13,434 nt of DNA, taken from NCBI GenBank assembly GCA_009699915.1, contig WLNG01000014.1, positions 1 through 13,434 of the forward strand, written 5' to 3'. The stretch's first letter is position 1; each line of letters starts with the position of its first letter. This document shows, piece after piece, positions 1-7,189 of the stretch. This DNA comes from Actinomycetota bacterium (GTDB lineage Bacteria; Actinomycetota; Thermoleophilia; Solirubrobacterales; Solirubrobacteraceae). A model generated the notes under the pieces. It worked only from the letters and a program-made list of their open reading frames with translations. It made no database searches and was not told where the DNA came from. Made by a program: the position numbers and the translations under genes.

Positions 1-198
1 ACGCCCGTGCGCGACCCGGCCTGTCGCGAGCGGCTCTTCGAGGTCCTGGAGCAGTGCTTCGCCGACAACATGGGGTCGTGGGATCTGCGGCGCGACGGTA
101 CGTGGGTGCGGAACGCTCCGGGGCCTGGCGAGGAGCCCCGCAGCGTCCAGCGCGAGCTGATCGCGCAGGCGCTGGCCCAGGCAGACGCGCAGGCGTGA
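1..198 (+). CDS. ppk1: Polyphosphate kinase 1, C-terminal end (partial)
   Basis: This is the last 65 codons of a gene that begins left of the window; the reading frame is open from base 1 (TPVRDP...) to a TGA at 196-198. The segment matches the end of the C2 domain of polyphosphate kinase 1: a TPV-D start, a leucine/phenylalanine-rich helix, then ADNMGSWDLRRDGTWVR, the equivalent of the family's 'DN..aWeL..DGsY.rv' strand, and a short tail with SVQ.ELI. PPK1 reversibly transfers the gamma phosphate of ATP to long-chain polyphosphate and is often membrane associated. The catalytic histidines lie upstream and cannot be seen. The gene ends 3 bp from the stop of the convergent acyl-CoA reductase gene, leaving no room for a separate terminator. 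The assignment rests on a short tail, but the tail is characteristic. Confidence 0.85.
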   Translation, partial: TPVRDPACRERLFEVLEQCFADNMGSWDLRRDGTWVRNAPGPGEEPRSVQRELIAQALAQADAQA

Positions 199-201
199 CG
201 C

Positions 202-2190
202 CTACCAGTGGATGCCGCGCATGAGGTTCGCCATCGCGCGCTGCTCAACCGAGGGCCGCTCGGCCTCCTGCGGCTGCACCTCGCCCTTGGCGGCGGCCGA
301 GTCGGGGAAGATGCGGTACGCGGCGTGCAGAATCTGGTCGACCGCCTTCGGCGCGACGGCGTAGAGCACCTCGCCGAGCGTTCCGAGGTTCGTGTTGATC
401 GCCTTCGGCCGTCGCCGGATCGCGTCGCAGATCATCGCCCCGGCCTGCTCGGCGGAGATCGACGGGAACGAGTCGTAGATGCGGGTCGGCGCGATCATCG
501 GGGTGCGCACGAGCGGCATGTGGATCGTGGTGAACGCGATGTTGTCCCCGAGCAGTTCCGAGCTCACGACGCGGGTCCATGCATCGAGCGCCGCCTTCGA
601 CGCGATGTAGGCGCTGAAGCGGGGCGGATTCGTCTGCACGCCGATCGAGCTGACGTTGATGACATGCCCGCTGCGTCGCTCGCGCATCTGCGGGAGCAGC
701 GCCATCACAAGCTTGATCGCACCGAAGTAGTTCAGCTGCATCGTGCGCTCGAAGTCGTGGAAGCGGTCGAGGCTGAGCGTGATCGAGCGCCGGATCGAGC
801 GGCCGGCGTTGTTCACGACCACGTCCACCGCGACGTGTTCGGCGAGAATCTGCTCGACCAGCGTCTCGATCGCGTCGAGGTCGGTGAGGTCGCACGGGTA
901 GGTGAACGCCTGCCCGCCGGCCTGCGTGATCTCGCGTGCCGTCTCCAGCAGCTGCTCCTCGCGGCGGGCGACCAGCAGCGGGATGCCACCCGCGCGGGCG
1001 ATCCGCAGGGCGACGGCGCGCCCGATCCCGCTCGATGCCCCGGTGATCAGGACCGTCTTGCCCCCGATCGCCTCCCCGAGCCCCTCATCGTCGAAGAGGG
1101 CGGGGTCGAGGTGGCGCTCCCAGTGGTCCCAGAGCAGCCCGGCATAGCTCGTCAGCGCCGGTACGCCGATATCGGTCCCCGCGAGTGCCTCCTGGGTGCG
1201 GCGGCAGTCGAACGAGCAGGTGAAGCCGACGTGCCCGATGACCTCGTCCGGGATTCCCCAGTGGCTGAGCGCGGCGCGGCGAACATCCTTGACGCCGGGC
1301 AGTCCCAGCAGCGCCGTGGTCAGGTTGCGAGGCAGCACGTCGAGCGGCGCCGGGTCGACGCGCAGGGCCATCTGCGGTGCGTGCGCGGCCCGCGCGAAGG
1401 TGTTCAGCACCGTGGTCGAGGAGGTCATCTCCGGGTCCACGAGGTGGAAGGCGCGCCCGTCGAGCCCGGGGCGGTGGGCGATCGCGTCAAGCGCATCGGC
1501 GACGAAGTCCACCGGCACGAGGTTCGTGCGCCCGAGCTCCGGGCCGACCAGCGGCAGCCACTGCGGGAGTGTGTTGCGCGCGCTGCGCAGCGCCTGGAAG
1601 AAGTAGTAGGGACCGTCGATCTTGTCCATCTCGCCGGTGCGCGAGTCGCCGACCACGACCGACGGCCGGTAGATGCGCCACGGGATCTCACAGTCGTCGC
1701 GCACGATGCGCTCGGCCTCGAACTTCGTGCGGTGGTAGGCAGACGGGAGCGCTTGCCCCTCGTCGAACATCTCCTCGGTGAAGCGCCCGGCGAAGGAGCC
1801 CGCCACCGCCACGGATGAGATGTGGTGGAGCACGCCGGCGCTCAGCTCGCCCGCGAGCGCGACGAGCTCGGCCGTCCCGGCCACATTCAGCGCATCGTTC
1901 TCGGCCTCGGGGGCCGTCATGTCATAGAGCGCGGCGAGATGGAAGATGTGGTCGATGCTCCCGCGGTGGGTCATGATCCAGGCGGGATCGACGCCGAGCA
2001 TCGGCGCCCGCAGGTCGCCGATCACCGGGTGGACGCGGCCATGGGCCTCCCAGCGCTCGATCAGCGCGTCGAGCCGGGGCCGGGAGCCCTCGCGGACGAT
2101 CGCGTGCACCTCACCGCCGCGTGCGAGCAGGCGCTCCACGAGGTGTCGCCCGATGAAGCCCGTCGCACCCGTCACGAGGTACGTCGCCAT
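202..2190 (-). CDS. Bifunctional fatty acyl-CoA reductase (two fused SDR domains)
   Basis: The protein has 662 residues from the ATG at 2190, chosen because GGAGG (2198-2202) lies 7 nt upstream; a TTG two codons earlier is less likely. Residues about 1-365 form an extended SDR/epimerase-like domain with a TGATGFIG nucleotide loop (7-14), a Ser-Ser pair near 125 and a YHRTK catalytic Tyr-Lys (Y152, K156). Residues about 378-635 form a classical SDR domain with TGASSGIG (383-390), NNAG (460-463), VSS (513-515) and YIASK (Y528, K532). This order and length match the roughly 660-residue fatty acyl-CoA reductases typified by Marinobacter Maqu_2507 and mycobacterial AcrA1, which reduce acyl-CoA via aldehyde to fatty alcohol with NADPH. 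Both catalytic sets look intact. It is the last gene of a minus-strand run, 74 nt after a small membrane-protein gene. Likely products are alcohols for wax esters or other lipids; substrate chain length cannot be read from sequence. Confidence 0.88.
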   Translation of the reverse strand: MATYLVTGATGFIGRHLVERLLARGGEVHAIVREGSRPRLDALIERWEAHGRVHPVIGDLRAPMLGVDPAWIMTHRGSIDHIFHLAALYDMTAPEAENDALNVAGTAELVALAGELSAGVLHHISSVAVAGSFAGRFTEEMFDEGQALPSAYHRTKFEAERIVRDDCEIPWRIYRPSVVVGDSRTGEMDKIDGPYYFFQALRSARNTLPQWLPLVGPELGRTNLVPVDFVADALDAIAHRPGLDGRAFHLVDPEMTSSTTVLNTFARAAHAPQMALRVDPAPLDVLPRNLTTALLGLPGVKDVRRAALSHWGIPDEVIGHVGFTCSFDCRRTQEALAGTDIGVPALTSYAGLLWDHWERHLDPALFDDEGLGEAIGGKTVLITGASSGIGRAVALRIARAGGIPLLVARREEQLLETAREITQAGGQAFTYPCDLTDLDAIETLVEQILAEHVAVDVVVNNAGRSIRRSITLSLDRFHDFERTMQLNYFGAIKLVMALLPQMRERRSGHVINVSSIGVQTNPPRFSAYIASKAALDAWTRVVSSELLGDNIAFTTIHMPLVRTPMIAPTRIYDSFPSISAEQAGAMICDAIRRRPKAINTNLGTLGEVLYAVAPKAVDQILHAAYRIFPDSAAAKGEVQPQEAERPSVEQRAMANLMRGIHW

Positions 2191-2264
2191 CACCAACCCT
2201 CCGCAGACGTGGGGACCGACAGGACCGCCGACCCGTAGAACAGCCTATCCGGGTGGCGGGGGCG

Positions 2265-2576
2265 CTACCAGCCGGACTGCCAGTGTCCGCCGGTGGAGAG
2301 CTTCTTGGCGGCGGCCTTGCGGGCCTCCTTGCGCTTCTCCAGGCGCCACTGCAACAGACTCATCGTGAGGATGAAGAGCGGGATGACGAGCAGCGCGATG
2401 AACCACGCGTTCGTCACGACCTTGTCGTCGGCGATGCCGTACGCGCCCTCGCCGCTGACCACGTCCATCGCGTCACCGCTGTAGTCGGTCGCGGCGTAGG
2501 CCAGCGGCGCGAGCAGCAGCAGCATCAGAAGGGTCGCGGGGAGGAGGGCAATCAGGCGCTTCATCTCGATCTGCAT
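2265..2576 (-). CDS. Small membrane protein of unknown function
   Basis: This encodes 103 residues, or 99 if the second ATG (2564, MKRL) is used; neither start has a strong Shine-Dalgarno sequence. The sequence shows a cleavable-looking signal or first membrane segment (about 5-28, ending AYA), a short acidic extracytoplasmic stretch with DYSGDAMDVVSGEGAYG (31-47), a second hydrophobic segment (about 57-77) and a strongly basic Lys/Arg/Ala tail (78-92) expected in the cytoplasm. That gives an Nout-Cin single-span topology after processing. I recognise no family. It lies 33 nt downstream of the secreted hydrolase gene and 74 nt upstream of the acyl-CoA reductase gene on the same strand, so co-transcription is plausible. 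Helix spacing and codon bias fit a real gene rather than an antisense shadow. Function is unknown. Confidence 0.75.
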   Translation of the reverse strand: MQIEMKRLIALLPATLLMLLLLAPLAYAATDYSGDAMDVVSGEGAYGIADDKVVTNAWFIALLVIPLFILTMSLLQWRLEKRKEARKAAAKKLSTGGHWQSGW

Positions 2577-2609
2577 CGTATAAGACCCGGCGGTCCCGGC
2601 GGGCGCGGC

Positions 2610-4013
2610 CTAACGGCGGGTACGCACCACGTCGCGCAGGAAGGGGATCACGGTCTGCAGGAAGCGGCTCGTCTGCGGCGCCGCCGTCAACGGGTCGAGG
2701 TGGCTCGTGGTCTCCCCCGCGTCGACCGTCACAAGCCAGCTGCGTGGGATGCGCGACCGCTTGACATAGGCGCGGGCGCCGTTGACGACGCCGTTGCGCG
2801 CCGCGGTGAGCGAGGTCTGGAAGGCGTAGAAGGGGACCTTCACCCGCTTGAGGAACGGGAAGCGCAGGCCCAGCACGCGGCCGGCCGCGGTGTCGCGCAT
2901 CGTGTTCGCCGCCTGCAGGTCGATGTTCAGGCGCGCGGGGTAGTACCAGTCGACGCCGTTCACGCGCCCCTGCGCGAAGGCCGCGGCCAGATTCGCGATT
3001 GGCGTCACCTCGCCGTCCTGCCAGCCGCGGGGCTCAGCCCCGGCGGCCTGCTGCCCGGCCCGCACCTGGATCAGCGACAGTGCGTCCGGGGAGGTGTTCG
3101 CATCGAAGGCGTAGCCGAGCGCCCCGACATTCGTGACCGCATACGACGGCTTCAGCATCGGCGGCACCAGCGGGAAGGAGCTGAGGATCGACGGCGCGTC
3201 GGGCTCCTTGAGCGCCGCCAGGCCGGCGATCTCGGCGAAGGGTCCCGTGGTCCACGCGAACCCCTTCAGGCCGAGCAGGTTGAGCCACGGGCCATCGGGG
3301 TTCGCCGCGCTCGGGCGCAGGGCGGCGAGCTGTTTGCGCACGCTGCTTGCGCTCGGCGCGCCGCCGAAGCTCCCCAGCAGTCCGCCGTCGATCGCCACGA
3401 TTCCGTCGATGTCCTGGTATCCGGGCTTTCCGCCGAAGCTCCAGGCGGCGTATCCGGCGGCCAGCGACGCTCCAAGCGAGTGTCCACCCAGCACCACGGT
3501 GCGCCCGCCCCTGCGCGCGCTGAGCACGACGCGGCGGATGTCCTCGAGATTGACGCGCATGCCCCAGTTGCGCATAAAGCCGTAATCCTTCGCCATGCGC
3601 GGCGTGAAGTGGGGCGAGATCGCCGGATTGAGGAACCAGCCGAGGTAGTAGTCGAGCGCCTGCTGGGGACTGATCGTCCCGGCGTACGCCTGCTCCATGC
3701 GCGAGGTGTCCTCCAGCGCCTGCTCGCGCCGGTCGAGCGCCCAGACCTGCCAGGCGGGCAGCTGCCGGACGATCTCGCGGGCGACGAGCGTGAAGTTCCC
3801 GGCCCCGCCGCTCGTGCCGGGGACGAGCACCAGCACCTTGCGCGCCGTGGCGGCGCCGAACTTGGTGACGAAGACCTTGTTGTACTTCGACGGCGTCTCG
3901 GGCGCGCGCCCGACCGTCACCGTGACCGTCGGCTCGGCGGTCGCCACGGGCACGCCGATCGCAAGCCCCGCGACGACACAGGCGACCAGGGGAAGGATGG
4001 CTCGGCTGCGCAT
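2610..4013 (-). CDS. Secreted alpha/beta-hydrolase (lipase/esterase-like)
   Basis: This encodes 467 residues. A Sec signal peptide occupies 1-26 (MRSR, hydrophobic core, VATA before EP). The mature part has the alpha/beta-hydrolase fold: a strand plus oxyanion loop LVLVPGTSGGAGNF (61-74), a nucleophile elbow GGHSLGAS with Ser179, and a late Asp-His pair, VTVDAGETTSHLDP, where His438 with Asp431 or another nearby acid completes a Ser-Asp-His triad. The roughly 250 residues between elbow and histidine are longer than in minimal esterases and presumably hold a lid or cap. The substrate is unknown; esters or lipids outside the cell are the natural guess. No Shine-Dalgarno precedes the ATG, but TAGCGT sits 6 nt upstream, suggesting a leaderless transcript. 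It is first in the minus-strand run leading to the acyl-CoA reductase, which makes a lipid-related role plausible but unproven. Confidence 0.85.
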   Translation of the reverse strand: MRSRAILPLVACVVAGLAIGVPVATAEPTVTVTVGRAPETPSKYNKVFVTKFGAATARKVLVLVPGTSGGAGNFTLVAREIVRQLPAWQVWALDRREQALEDTSRMEQAYAGTISPQQALDYYLGWFLNPAISPHFTPRMAKDYGFMRNWGMRVNLEDIRRVVLSARRGGRTVVLGGHSLGASLAAGYAAWSFGGKPGYQDIDGIVAIDGGLLGSFGGAPSASSVRKQLAALRPSAANPDGPWLNLLGLKGFAWTTGPFAEIAGLAALKEPDAPSILSSFPLVPPMLKPSYAVTNVGALGYAFDANTSPDALSLIQVRAGQQAAGAEPRGWQDGEVTPIANLAAAFAQGRVNGVDWYYPARLNIDLQAANTMRDTAAGRVLGLRFPFLKRVKVPFYAFQTSLTAARNGVVNGARAYVKRSRIPRSWLVTVDAGETTSHLDPLTAAPQTSRFLQTVIPFLRDVVRTRR

Positions 4014-4019
4014 GGCGCG

Positions 4020-4025
4020 ACGCTA
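4020..4025 (-). promoter_or_regulatory. -10 box for a leaderless transcript (hydrolase gene)
   Basis: On the minus strand TAGCGT fits TAnnnT. Six bases separate it from the ATG at 4013, which puts the expected transcription start on the A of the start codon. No Shine-Dalgarno is present. I see no convincing -35 hexamer. Confidence 0.5.
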
Positions 4026-4068
4026 CCAGCAGCCTGCGGCGGCGCGTCGCAGGCCCGCGCGGCCCACC

Positions 4069-4074
4069 TAGCAT
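4069..4074 (+). promoter_or_regulatory. -10 box for a leaderless transcript (ABC-F gene)
   Basis: TAGCAT fits TAnnnT and is followed by exactly six bases before the GTG start at 4081. This is the same geometry as the divergent box at 4020-4025 and implies transcription starting at the start codon itself. A run of G's lies too close to the GTG to serve as a ribosome-binding site. No clear -35 is visible. Confidence 0.5.
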
Positions 4075-4080
4075 GGGGGC

Positions 4081-6060
4081 GTGGCCGTTCTCACCGCATC
4101 CGCCCTCGACAAGGACATGGTGGGCGAACCGCTGTTGCGGGCCGTCTCCTTCAAGCTTGAGCGCCGCGACCGCATGACGATCGCCGGGCGCAACGGCGCC
4201 GGCAAGACGACGCTCCTGCGGATGCTCGCAGGTCAGACCTCGATCGACGGCGGGGAGCTCGTGCTGGAGAAGGGCGCACGCGTCACGCTGCACGACCAGC
4301 GCCCCCCGCGTGAGCGCGACATCTCCCTGCGTGACTACGTGCTCGGCGGCTGCACGGAGCCGCTCGAGCTCGAGGCGGAGCTGCGTCGTCTCGAGCAGGC
4401 GATGGGCGCCGGAGACGAGAAGGCGATCGAGCGCTATGCGGGCGTCACCGCGCGCTTTGAGGCCGCGGGCGGCTGGATGTGGCGTGAGCGTGCCACCGGA
4501 TACGTGCACGGGCTCGGCTTCCGCGAGGAGCACCTCGACCGCCCGCTCTCGTCCTTCTCCGGCGGGGAGCTGACGCGCGCCTCATTGGCACGGGGGCTCG
4601 CGGCCCAGCCGGACCTGCTGCTGCTCGACGAGCCGACGAACCACCTCGACATCGAGTCGCTCGAGTGGCTCGAGGAGACGCTGATCGGGCTCGATGCGGC
4701 GATCGTCCTGGTTGCGCACGACCGCTGGTTCCTGGAGTCCGTCGGCACCTGCGTGCTGGAGATCGAGGCCGGTCGCTCGCGGTACTTCAAGGGCACATGG
4801 CACGCCTGGCGGCGCGAGCAGGCCGCGCGTGAGATGGCACTCGGCCGGGCGATCGCCCGTCAAGAGGCAGAGATCGCCCGCATGGAGCGCTTCGTCGAGC
4901 GCTTCCGTGCGAAGGCCACCAAGGCGCGTCAGGCGCAGTCGCGCGTGAAGGCGCTCGACAAGATGGAGGCTGGCCGTATCCGGCGCGACCCGCGCGACGA
5001 GCGCGACATGGGGTTCCAGTTCAAGAAGCCCGAGCGCTCAGGCAGGGTGATCTTCGAGCTCGAGGACGGGCGTCTGGAGGTCGGCGACGAGCAGACCCCG
5101 CGCACGCTGCTGCACGAGGCCGAGCTCTGGCTCGAGCGCAGCGAGCACGTCTCGCTCGTCGGCTCCAACGGGACCGGCAAGACGACGCTGATCAAGGCGC
5201 TCTCCGGAAACCACCCGCTCGTGGGCGGAAGGCTGCGTACCGGCCACAACGTCCAGGTCGGCTACCTCTCCCAGCATGGGGAGGAGCTCGAGTTCGGCGG
5301 TGCCCGCACGGTGATCGAGGCGGCGGTGAAGCGCACCGGCCTGACGCCGAACGAGGCGCGGTCGCTGCTCGGCCGCTTCCTCTTCCCGGGCGAGGACGCA
5401 GAGAAGCCGCTCGACGGGCTCAGCGGCGGCGAGCGCAAGCGGCTCGGGCTCGCCGTCCTGGTCGCATCCGGGGCCAACGTCCTGATCCTCGACGAACCGA
5501 CCAACCACCTCGATCTGGAGAGCCGCGAGGCGCTCGAGGATGCGCTGCGCGACTTCCCCGGAGCGATCCTGCTCGTGACGCACGACCGCGCGCTGCTGGA
5601 CGCCGTCGGTACGCGGACCGTCGCCGTTGAAGACCACACGCTGCGCTCCTACGTCGGCGGCTGGCCTGAGTACGCGCGCGTACGTGAGGAGCGCCGGGCG
5701 GCCGGGATCGAGTCCGCGCCGGAGCCGCCGCCGCGGGCGGCCGGTACAACCGTCAGTCGGTCTGAGCGACCGGATGTCCTGCCCGTCGACCCGTCGGCCG
5801 AGCTCCCCGCAGCCCCGAAGGCCAAGGGTCCATCGAAGAACCGGCAGCGCGAGCAGCAGCGCCTGGAGGCGGCGATCGCCCGGGCGGAGACCGAGCTCAT
5901 CGCGCTCGAGGATGAGCTCGCCGGCCCAGAGGCGTGGGCCACGAAGTACGAGAGCGCCAAGTCCCAGGCGCGCCACACGGCAGCCAAGCGGGCCGTCGAG
6001 GAGGCCTACTCCGCGCTCGAAGGCTTCGAGGCATCGGCGCCGAGCGCGGCCGACGCCTGA
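4081..6060 (+). CDS. ABC-F family ATP-binding protein
   Basis: This encodes 659 residues with two ABC ATPase cassettes in one chain and no membrane segments, the ABC-F pattern of ribosome-associated translation factors, some of which give antibiotic resistance. Cassette 1: Walker A GRNGAGKTT (36-44), signature FSGGE (159-163), Walker B with LLDEPTNHLD (181-190), switch His in VAHDR (211-215). A charged helical linker (about 240-310, rich in Arg/Glu/Ala) separates it from cassette 2: Walker A GSNGTGKTT (361-369), signature LSGGE (447-451), DEPTNHLD (471-478), VTHDR (499-503). Both catalytic glutamates are present. The C-terminus has a Pro/Ala-rich spacer (about 545-585) and a predicted coiled coil (586-650). 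The start is GTG at 4081; an ATG at 4073 is in another frame. It is divergent from the hydrolase gene. I cannot assign it to a named resistance or housekeeping subgroup. Confidence 0.95.
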   Translation: MAVLTASALDKDMVGEPLLRAVSFKLERRDRMTIAGRNGAGKTTLLRMLAGQTSIDGGELVLEKGARVTLHDQRPPRERDISLRDYVLGGCTEPLELEAELRRLEQAMGAGDEKAIERYAGVTARFEAAGGWMWRERATGYVHGLGFREEHLDRPLSSFSGGELTRASLARGLAAQPDLLLLDEPTNHLDIESLEWLEETLIGLDAAIVLVAHDRWFLESVGTCVLEIEAGRSRYFKGTWHAWRREQAAREMALGRAIARQEAEIARMERFVERFRAKATKARQAQSRVKALDKMEAGRIRRDPRDERDMGFQFKKPERSGRVIFELEDGRLEVGDEQTPRTLLHEAELWLERSEHVSLVGSNGTGKTTLIKALSGNHPLVGGRLRTGHNVQVGYLSQHGEELEFGGARTVIEAAVKRTGLTPNEARSLLGRFLFPGEDAEKPLDGLSGGERKRLGLAVLVASGANVLILDEPTNHLDLESREALEDALRDFPGAILLVTHDRALLDAVGTRTVAVEDHTLRSYVGGWPEYARVREERRAAGIESAPEPPPRAAGTTVSRSERPDVLPVDPSAELPAAPKAKGPSKNRQREQQRLEAAIARAETELIALEDELAGPEAWATKYESAKSQARHTAAKRAVEEAYSALEGFEASAPSAADA

Positions 6061-6137
6061 CGCGGCTTCTCCAGCTCTTCACCGCTGGGTCACAGCTCGA
6101 AAACACCTGCAAAGGACCGTTGTCGAACACTGGCAGC
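6061..6137. other. Short gap between ABC-F and isomerase genes
   Basis: These 77 bases are noticeably richer in A and T than the flanking genes, as expected for a promoter. I find no convincing TAnnnT box at leaderless spacing, no hairpin and no clear Shine-Dalgarno for the GTG at 6138, so promoter location remains open. Confidence 0.4.
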
Positions 6138-7040
6138 GTGAGTGAGATTCGAGATGTATCCGGGACGCGCGGCATCGCGGGCCGGCTCGGCCTCAACGTG
6201 CCGCGCGAGGTGTGGCCGGCGGCGAGCACCGTTGCCGCTATCGCCGATGCGGGCTTCGACTGGATCCAGATGCACGCGCCTAGCAGGGCGGTGCTCGTGG
6301 ACGTGCCGACGATGCGGGCGCAGGCCTGCCGCCTGCGCGCGCTGCTCAAGCCGTTCGGCCTGAGGCTTGTCGTCCATGCGCCGGACACGTTGAGCGTCGG
6401 CGTGCCGGAGGAGGACCGCGTCTTCGTCGGCCTGTTGGAGTACGCCTCGCTGGCCGGGGCCGAGCTCCTCGCCTACCACGGACTGAACTTCTTCGCCGAC
6501 GAGGCGCTGGCGCGCGTCGCCCAAGAGGAGATGGCGCTCCGGCGGTTCCTGCCGCTCGCCGGCTACGCAGGGGTGCGCGTCGCAATCGAGAACTGCGCGC
6601 CACTCCATCACGGACCGCTACGTCTCTCCAACGACCCGATCGCCGTACGCGATCTCGTCCGGCGGCTCGGCAGCCCAGCTGCCGGGATGCTGCTCGACCT
6701 GGGCCACCTCAACATCACGAGCGACATCCGTGACGAGGATCCGGTTGAGATCGCTGCGGCGTGTGCCGCGGATGTCCTCCTCTTCCACGTGCACGACAAC
6801 TATGGGCTCTACGCGCAAGCTGGCGATCCCGCCCGCGCGACCACTCCGCGGCTCGATCTCCACCTCGCTCCGGGTGCGGGGACGGTCCCGTGGGCGCTGC
6901 TCGCGCCGATGCTGACAGCCCATCGGGCGCCCCTGTTGCTCGAGGTTCGTCCCCAGCACCGGCCACCGCTCAAGGAACTCAGTCGGCGCACGCAGGAGCT
7001 CTGTTCAAGCCTCGAAGCGGGGATCCCGGTGGCCGCATGA
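6138..7040 (+). CDS. Sugar phosphate isomerase/epimerase family TIM-barrel protein
   Basis: This encodes 300 residues from the GTG at 6138 (SEIRDVSGTRG...). The frame stays open further upstream into the ABC-F gene, but homology-like sequence starts around GLNVPREVW (18-26), so the longer form is rejected. It has the xylose-isomerase-like/AP-endonuclease-2 barrel pattern: strand-end motifs WIQMHAP (42-48), VVHAP (78-82), YHGLN (113-117), VAIEN (148-152), LLDLGH (185-190), FHVHDN (216-221) and LLLEV (266-270). E151, D187, His217 or His219 and E269 are likely divalent-metal ligands, and HLAPGAGTVPW (242-252) is the typical loop before the final strand. The family isomerises or epimerises sugars and cyclitols; the substrate cannot be predicted here. 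Its stop overlaps the next ATG (ATGA at 7037), so it is translationally coupled to the following ORFs, including a deacetylase-fold protein. Confidence 0.85.
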   Translation: MSEIRDVSGTRGIAGRLGLNVPREVWPAASTVAAIADAGFDWIQMHAPSRAVLVDVPTMRAQACRLRALLKPFGLRLVVHAPDTLSVGVPEEDRVFVGLLEYASLAGAELLAYHGLNFFADEALARVAQEEMALRRFLPLAGYAGVRVAIENCAPLHHGPLRLSNDPIAVRDLVRRLGSPAAGMLLDLGHLNITSDIRDEDPVEIAAACAADVLLFHVHDNYGLYAQAGDPARATTPRLDLHLAPGAGTVPWALLAPMLTAHRAPLLLEVRPQHRPPLKELSRRTQELCSSLEAGIPVAA

Positions 7041-7189
7041 CCGCGCGATCGTCCGCTCGTCCTGCGACGACGCTCCAGGTGCAGATCGGGGCCGCGCGCG
7101 AGGCTCTGATCGCCCTGCGGGCCCGTGCCGATCGTGATGGATCACGCCCGCCGCAGACGACGACCACCTCCGGAGCGACATCCCGATGA
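7037..7189 (+). CDS. Small hypothetical ORF, 50 residues, coupled on both sides
   Basis: This ORF starts in an ATGA overlap with the isomerase stop (7037-7040) and ends in an ATGA overlap with the start of the deacetylase-fold gene (7186-7189). The predicted product is basic and Ala/Arg/Thr rich, with one possible amphipathic helix (LQVQIGAAREALIALRARAD, about 13-32) and a Thr/Ser tail. It has no signal peptide and no family I recognise. The precise double coupling argues that it is translated. It could instead be only a relay that carries ribosomes to the next start, or a remnant of a larger gene shortened by deletion. Confidence 0.5.
   Translation: MTARSSARPATTLQVQIGAAREALIALRARADRDGSRPPQTTTTSGATSR

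Noticed and set aside
208..1818. Long plus-strand open frame opposite the acyl-CoA reductase gene
   Set aside because: It is antisense to a clearly recognised enzyme, and its Arg/Ala/Gly/Asp-rich product without motifs is typical of GC-rich shadow frames.
2253..4160. 635-codon plus-strand open frame opposite the hydrolase and small membrane protein genes
   Set aside because: It lies opposite a secreted hydrolase with signal peptide and GHSLG motif, crosses the divergent promoter region, and its product has shadow composition.
5934..6137. N-terminal extension of the sugar isomerase into the ABC-F gene
   Set aside because: The extra residues are the out-of-frame shadow of the ABC-F coiled coil; family sequence begins after the GTG at 6138.
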